Shown: positions 60,096 through 64,000 of the stretch, piece by piece
How positions within the stretch are numbered: position 1 is the first letter of the stretch
Layout of the letters: each line of letters begins with the position of its first letter
NCBI GenBank assembly: GCA_001599355.1
Contig: BCGQ01000008.1
Coordinates: 248,001-312,000, forward strand
Length of the DNA stretch: 64,000 nucleotides
Source of the DNA: Nakazawaea peltata
Taxonomy: Eukaryota > Ascomycota > Pichiomycetes > Alaninales > Pachysolenaceae
Reading direction: 5' to 3'
The notes under the pieces: generated by a model
What the model was told of the DNA's origin: nothing
The model's input: only the letters and a program-made list of their open reading frames with translations
Databases searched by the model: none
Made by a program: the position numbers and the translations under genes

Positions 60096-62696
60096 ATGAA
60101 ATTCCCAAGCGCTAAACTCCCCTTAGATTACCCAATCTACGGCGCTAAATTCCTCAATGACAACACAATCTTAGTCGTAGGAGGCGGTGGAGAAGGAAAC
60201 CATGGAATCCCCAATAAAATCACGCTGTGTACAGTGGATTTCGGACGTAATAAGAAGATCAAGAGATTCCGTGAGTTGTCCTTGAGTGAGACCCAAGATC
60301 TGCCCACCTGTTTAGACGCCAACAACAACGTGATTGTCTTCTCGTGTAACGATAACTCGGAGCAAATCAAGAGTGGTGTCAATAGACACTTACGTAAGTA
60401 CGGTTACATCAACAACCATCTTCGATTCCTTGCCGAATCTCAGATCAATTTGTCGGTCGACGCCACCGAATACACCAAGACGTGTTCGCTTTCGGAAGAT
60501 GGCAGTATTTGTTGCATTTCTTCTTCTCATACTGGGGAGATTTACGTAGTAGATGTGGAGACAATGACTACTAAGTTCAGCATTGATACCAAGACGGTCG
60601 TTAGAGATATTTGTATTTCCAATGATGGTAAGATTCTTTGTTATTTGACTCAACAGACTGTTGAATTCATCTCTACTGTTACTGGGAAGGTGATTTTGAG
60701 CCATAAGATGCTGGCTGATTTGATTCCAAGTAAAGTGAGGTTTGCTGGTAGTGAGGGGAAATCGAAGGACGGTGATTCGGGAGCTAAGAAGGCGGCTGGG
60801 TCCAAATCGGGTTCTACAGGTTCTGCTTCTACTACTCCAGCCATTGCAAGCACTTCAAATTCCGTCATTATCGCCCTGACTTATAAGAAAACTTCGGGTG
60901 TTTGTCTTGTGAAATTTGCTCTTGATACTGGTAAGGTTACTAAGCAAAAGATGGTCTCTAAGACCACCAAAGGTGTTACCAGTATGTGTTATAACGATGG
61001 ACTCATTGCTCTTGCTGGAAATGACACCAGTGTGATGTTAATTAAATCGAATTCTCTTGAGTTGATCAAACAATTCCCTAAAGTTCATTCATTTGCCATC
61101 ACATCTGTTCAAATTTCACCAAATGGAGAATTCCTTGCTTCCACATCGGCTGATAATACCATCAATGTGTACAAATTGCCTGTAAATTTAGCTCATTCCA
61201 AGTCATTGATCCGCTCGATTTTGTCTAAGTTGATAACCTTCTTTGTCGTGGTACTTCTTGGTATTGTGATTCAATGGTTGATTAAACAGAGGGTCATTGA
61301 TGATTTAATCGATTATTATAGAAAAGATGCTATGGATTCTTCGGAGTATTTCACACTTGCTCGTAATGTTGTTGAGTCTTTTGTTAGGACTAGTGCTAAA
61401 ACAGTTAGTCCGCTGAGTGAGATCAGTTCTACTTTGAGTGAAATCAGCTCTACCATCACTGAAGTTACTTCTACCCTGAGTGAGATTGTACTGTCTGAGG
61501 CTGCTTCTATTTCTGCTGCTTCAGTTGCTTCAGTTCTTGCTGCTTCTATTCTGGCGGCATCATCATTGGCATCAGTTTCAGCAGCATCAGCAGCGTCTGC
61601 TGCTGCCGCCGAGGCAGCTCTGTCGGTATCAGCTTCATTAGCATCAGTATCGGCTGCGGCAGCTTTGGCATCTGCTGAATCGGCTTCATTAGCATCGGCA
61701 TCTGCTGCTTCTGCCTCAGCCGAATCTGCTCTGTCTGTTTCTGCTTCATTAGCATCTGAGTCTGCTTCTCTTGCTTCTGTTTCTGCATCCCTGGCATCTG
61801 AATCTTCTGTCTCGGCATCTTTGGCTTCTGTATCAGAAGCAGCAGCTAAGGCTTCTGCCGAAATTGAGGCCAGTGTTTCTACTTCTGTTTCTGAAGTTCC
61901 TTCTGAAGTATCTATTTCTTCGAGTTCCACTGAAGTAGAAGAGGTAGAGGGAGAGACTGAGACGGCTTCGACAGAAGAAGTAGAGGAAGAGATTGATTCG
62001 GCTTCTTTGACTGTTTCTTCTCGCACTGAAGTTGTTACTCCGGCACCAATTGAAGAGGAGACTGAGGTTGTGGCTGAGGTTGAGACTGAAACTACCGAAT
62101 CATTCTCTACTGAGACACCAGTTGCTACTGATATTCAATCTGATGATGTAGAGGATGAGGAAGAGGAGGAAGAAGAGACATTGACTGAAGTAGAGACTAT
62201 TACTGTAACAGCCGATGGAGAGGCTCCAGAAGAGACTGAAGCTGAAGAGGTTGAAGTTGAAGAGACCGCAGTCGAAGAGGCCGAAGCTGAAGAAGAAGCT
62301 GAAGAAGAAGCTGAGACCGAGACTGCGACTGAGAGTGAGATTGAGGTCACTGAGACTGAAGAAGAAGTTGAAACTGAATCTGAGATTGAATCTCAGACTA
62401 GCACAGCCGCAGCCGAATCCGAAAGCTCCGTTTCAGCTTCCAAAATTGAAGAAGAATCACTGACCATCTCTGAATTACACCTGGAAGAAACTGAAGAGTC
62501 AGAAGAAATCCCAGATGAATCAGCCGATATCGAAGAATCTCAAGATACTGAGGAATCCGAAGACCTGGAACCTGAGATCGTCTCCGAAGTTGTCACCGAG
62601 ACAGAGCCAGAGTCTACGGAGATCCCAGTTGAAGATCTGGAACAAGCTGATGAAATTATCGACCAAGAAGATCTGCCAGTCAAGGACGAATTATAA
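60096..62696 (+). CDS. SEC12: SEC12/SED4-type Sar1 exchange factor with long luminal tail
   Basis: An 866-residue type II ER membrane protein. The cytosolic WD40 domain (residues 1 to about 365) includes the GGGGEGNHGIPNK loop characteristic of Sec12/Sed4, which loads GTP on Sar1 to start COPII budding. A membrane span lies at about 373-395 (LITFFVVVLLGIVIQWLI). A luminal domain of about 470 residues follows, Ser/Ala-rich (with Leu/Val) to about 620 and strongly acidic after that. It ends in KDEL, a luminal ER-retrieval signal that fits this topology. S. cerevisiae Sec12 is 471 residues, while Sed4 and, from memory, Komagataella Sec12 carry long luminal tails. Many luminal codons are CTG, so real Ala content is higher still. 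Confidence 0.88.
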   Translation: MKFPSAKLPLDYPIYGAKFLNDNTILVVGGGGEGNHGIPNKITLCTVDFGRNKKIKRFRELSLSETQDLPTCLDANNNVIVFSCNDNSEQIKSGVNRHLRKYGYINNHLRFLAESQINLSVDATEYTKTCSLSEDGSICCISSSHTGEIYVVDVETMTTKFSIDTKTVVRDICISNDGKILCYLTQQTVEFISTVTGKVILSHKMLADLIPSKVRFAGSEGKSKDGDSGAKKAAGSKSGSTGSASTTPAIASTSNSVIIALTYKKTSGVCLVKFALDTGKVTKQKMVSKTTKGVTSMCYNDGLIALAGNDTSVMLIKSNSLELIKQFPKVHSFAITSVQISPNGEFLASTSADNTINVYKLPVNLAHSKSLIRSILSKLITFFVVVLLGIVIQWLIKQRVIDDLIDYYRKDAMDSSEYFTLARNVVESFVRTSAKTVSPLSEISSTLSEISSTITEVTSTLSEIVLSEAASISAASVASVLAASILAASSLASVSAASAASAAAAEAALSVSASLASVSAAAALASAESASLASASAASASAESALSVSASLASESASLASVSASLASESSVSASLASVSEAAAKASAEIEASVSTSVSEVPSEVSISSSSTEVEEVEGETETASTEEVEEEIDSASLTVSSRTEVVTPAPIEEETEVVAEVETETTESFSTETPVATDIQSDDVEDEEEEEEETLTEVETITVTADGEAPEETEAEEVEVEETAVEEAEAEEEAEEEAETETATESEIEVTETEEEVETESEIESQTSTAAAESESSVSASKIEEESLTISELHLEETEESEEIPDESADIEESQDTEESEDLEPEIVSEVVTETEPESTEIPVEDLEQADEIIDQEDLPVKDEL

Positions 62697-62768
62697 TTAA
62701 AAGTTAATTAGAAAGTATATAATAATATTACAAACCAGTATGGTCTTTGTATATGCAGTTATGTAGGA

Positions 62769-64000
62769 TTAGGATGGGTTATCGGGGATTGTATCTGATT
62801 GGATTAGATCGACGGCAGCAGGGGCAGCAGGGGCAGCAGGAACAGCGGAGGAAGAAGAAGAAGCTTCACTGATGGGTAGTAAATTATTAGATATGGACAT
62901 TTCATCGGCAGAACTGTTATTCACAGCACTGTTGTCAGCACTGTTATTGGCACTGTTGTCAGCATGGACCTCGGTGACGTCAGTGACGTCAGTAATGTCA
63001 GCACTATCGGCATTATTGTCAGCACTACCAGCACTATCAGCATTTACATCGACACCAACTGAAACCTTCCTGTTCTTCCTCAGCTGTTTGATCAATTTAC
63101 TAAATTCCAGTTCATGCAGACCTGCCCAAGCTGCTCTATCGATATCGCCCTTCTTCTTCTGCTGGACTATCAAATTGGAGTCCATCTTATTATGAACAAA
63201 TTCCCATTGGTTCAAAGTGGAGCGAAGCTGTTTGAGAGGGACAGGAGCCACCGAGTCCAAATTGGCATTATATAATAAGAGATATTGATTATAACGGGCT
63301 TCCAATTGAGGACGGGAGCCGGTGGTGGGTACTGAGAGCTGAGATAACTTCTCTTTCAACTTTGAGGTGGTCAACGAGGAGAAGTTGAGTTTGGTGAGAG
63401 GTTTCTTTTGGGATGATGAGCTCGAGGAAGTCGAGTTTGCTGAAGATCTTTGCATTTGGAATTGACGCTGAGATGACTCTTTCTTGGAGGACAGTGATTT
63501 AGTGAAGAAACTTGAGATTTGGGATTTCGTAGGTAAGGATGAGTTAGGGGTTGAAGTAGGGGCTGAGAGAGTGGTTGAGGTAGGAGGAGCCAACAGAACA
63601 GTTGAAGATTCACTTTTACCTCCTCTACTAAGACATTCATCGATATGAGTAGTCTCTATTTCGGTAAGAGGCAAGAATTCATGACAAATAGGACATTCTC
63701 CCAACTGTTGAGATGCAGACGATCCCGACACAGCCAGAGAGATCTGATCAACGACTGTCTTCTGCCGTTTCTTAGAAGGCTCTTTACGACTTATAGAAGC
63801 TAAAGAAATAGTTCTTTTAGTGGCTACATTAGAAGAATCTTCATCTGAGTCAACATTGATCAACTCAGCGGTAGGAGGAGGAGACAATGATGACGATGGA
63901 GTAGGTGCCGATATATTTGACGGCAGCGATATAGACGCTATTGAAGAAACCAATAGTGGCAGTGCTGAAGAGACCTGTACTGGATCGGAGCCAGTATTAG
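62769..64000 (-). CDS. RAD18: E3 ubiquitin ligase Rad18, C-terminal part (cut by window edge)
   Basis: The stop is at 62769 and the frame stays open through base 64000, so the N-terminal RING domain should lie beyond the window; about 410 residues are visible. Rad18 with Rad6 monoubiquitinates PCNA Lys164 in DNA damage tolerance. The UBZ4 zinc finger is CPICHEF followed by HIDEC, a C2HC ligand set. A SAP domain (LKEKLSQLSVPTTGSRPQLEARY) leads into YNANLDSV and LNQWEF, matching the Rad6-binding region of S. cerevisiae Rad18. The C terminus has an Asn/Ser/Asp/Ala-rich repeat stretch (NNSADNSADNSAV-like) and Ala/Pro-rich end. It converges on SEC12 with 72 bp between stops. Confidence 0.87.
   Translation of the reverse strand, partial: NTGSDPVQVSSALPLLVSSIASISLPSNISAPTPSSSLSPPPTAELINVDSDEDSSNVATKRTISLASISRKEPSKKRQKTVVDQISLAVSGSSASQQLGECPICHEFLPLTEIETTHIDECLSRGGKSESSTVLLAPPTSTTLSAPTSTPNSSLPTKSQISSFFTKSLSSKKESSQRQFQMQRSSANSTSSSSSSQKKPLTKLNFSSLTTSKLKEKLSQLSVPTTGSRPQLEARYNQYLLLYNANLDSVAPVPLKQLRSTLNQWEFVHNKMDSNLIVQQKKKGDIDRAAWAGLHELEFSKLIKQLRKNRKVSVGVDVNADSAGSADNNADSADITDVTDVTEVHADNSANNSADNSAVNNSSADEMSISNNLLPISEASSSSSAVPAAPAAPAAVDLIQSDTIPDNPS

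Overview
This is a nuclear segment of an ascomycete (budding) yeast. It is gene-dense, with mostly intronless genes; the few introns are short and carry GTAAGT/GTATGT donors and CTAAC/TACTAAC branch sites. Nearly every conserved gene has a clear Saccharomyces counterpart. The key point for reading the window is the genetic code. At invariant alanine positions in FUS3/KSS1, eIF4A, AAT2, SDO1, LAP4 and MDM38 the codon is CTG. The organism therefore most likely reads CUG as alanine, as in the Pachysolen/Nakazawaea/Peterozyma group. Any standard-code translation shows a false Leu at each CTG, and the proteins below should be read with Ala there.

Layout. 0-10.4 kb: an N-terminal gene fragment at the edge, RHO4, an OPT oligopeptide transporter, LCB3, RPS21 (467-bp intron) and eIF4A. 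RHO4, LCB3/YSR3, RPS21 and TIF1/2 are also neighbours on S. cerevisiae chromosomes X/XI. 10.4-17.1 kb: MDM38, a DUF1746 membrane protein and an SLM1/2-type PH protein, separated by repeat-rich spacers. 17.1-28 kb: DUT1, a DHA2-type transporter, MTC4, TRS20, DSN1, MED22 (two tiny introns) and a diverged DAHP-synthase-like protein. DUT1-SRB6(MED22)-TRS20-MTC4 is a known S. cerevisiae chromosome II neighbourhood that also holds ARO4. 28-33 kb: alcohol dehydrogenase and a LAP4-type aminopeptidase without a recognisable propeptide.

33-43 kb is lineage-specific. It holds a 1645-residue repeat protein, a decayed tandem copy of its 3' end, a nearly 5-kb gene-free stretch with a dense array of hairpins (many with C-rich loops, wobble pairs all favouring a plus-strand RNA), and an orphan 253-residue gene. 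43.8-49.1 kb holds AAT2, a FUS3/KSS1 MAP kinase and a type-B carboxylesterase. 49.9-53.5 kb holds fossil pieces of an LTR retrotransposon (two near-identical LTRs and gag-like sequence) in an AT-rich gene desert. 54.3-64 kb returns to housekeeping genes: a steryl ester hydrolase, a probable proteasome chaperone (IRC25/PBA3), SDO1 (one intron), IZH3, a SEC12/SED4-type protein ending in KDEL, and RAD18, cut by the window edge.

The genes form no single pathway; this is ordinary chromosomal sequence with conserved syntenic islands. The most unusual content is the codon reassignment, the hairpin array and the apparent pseudoenzyme at 26.5-28 kb.
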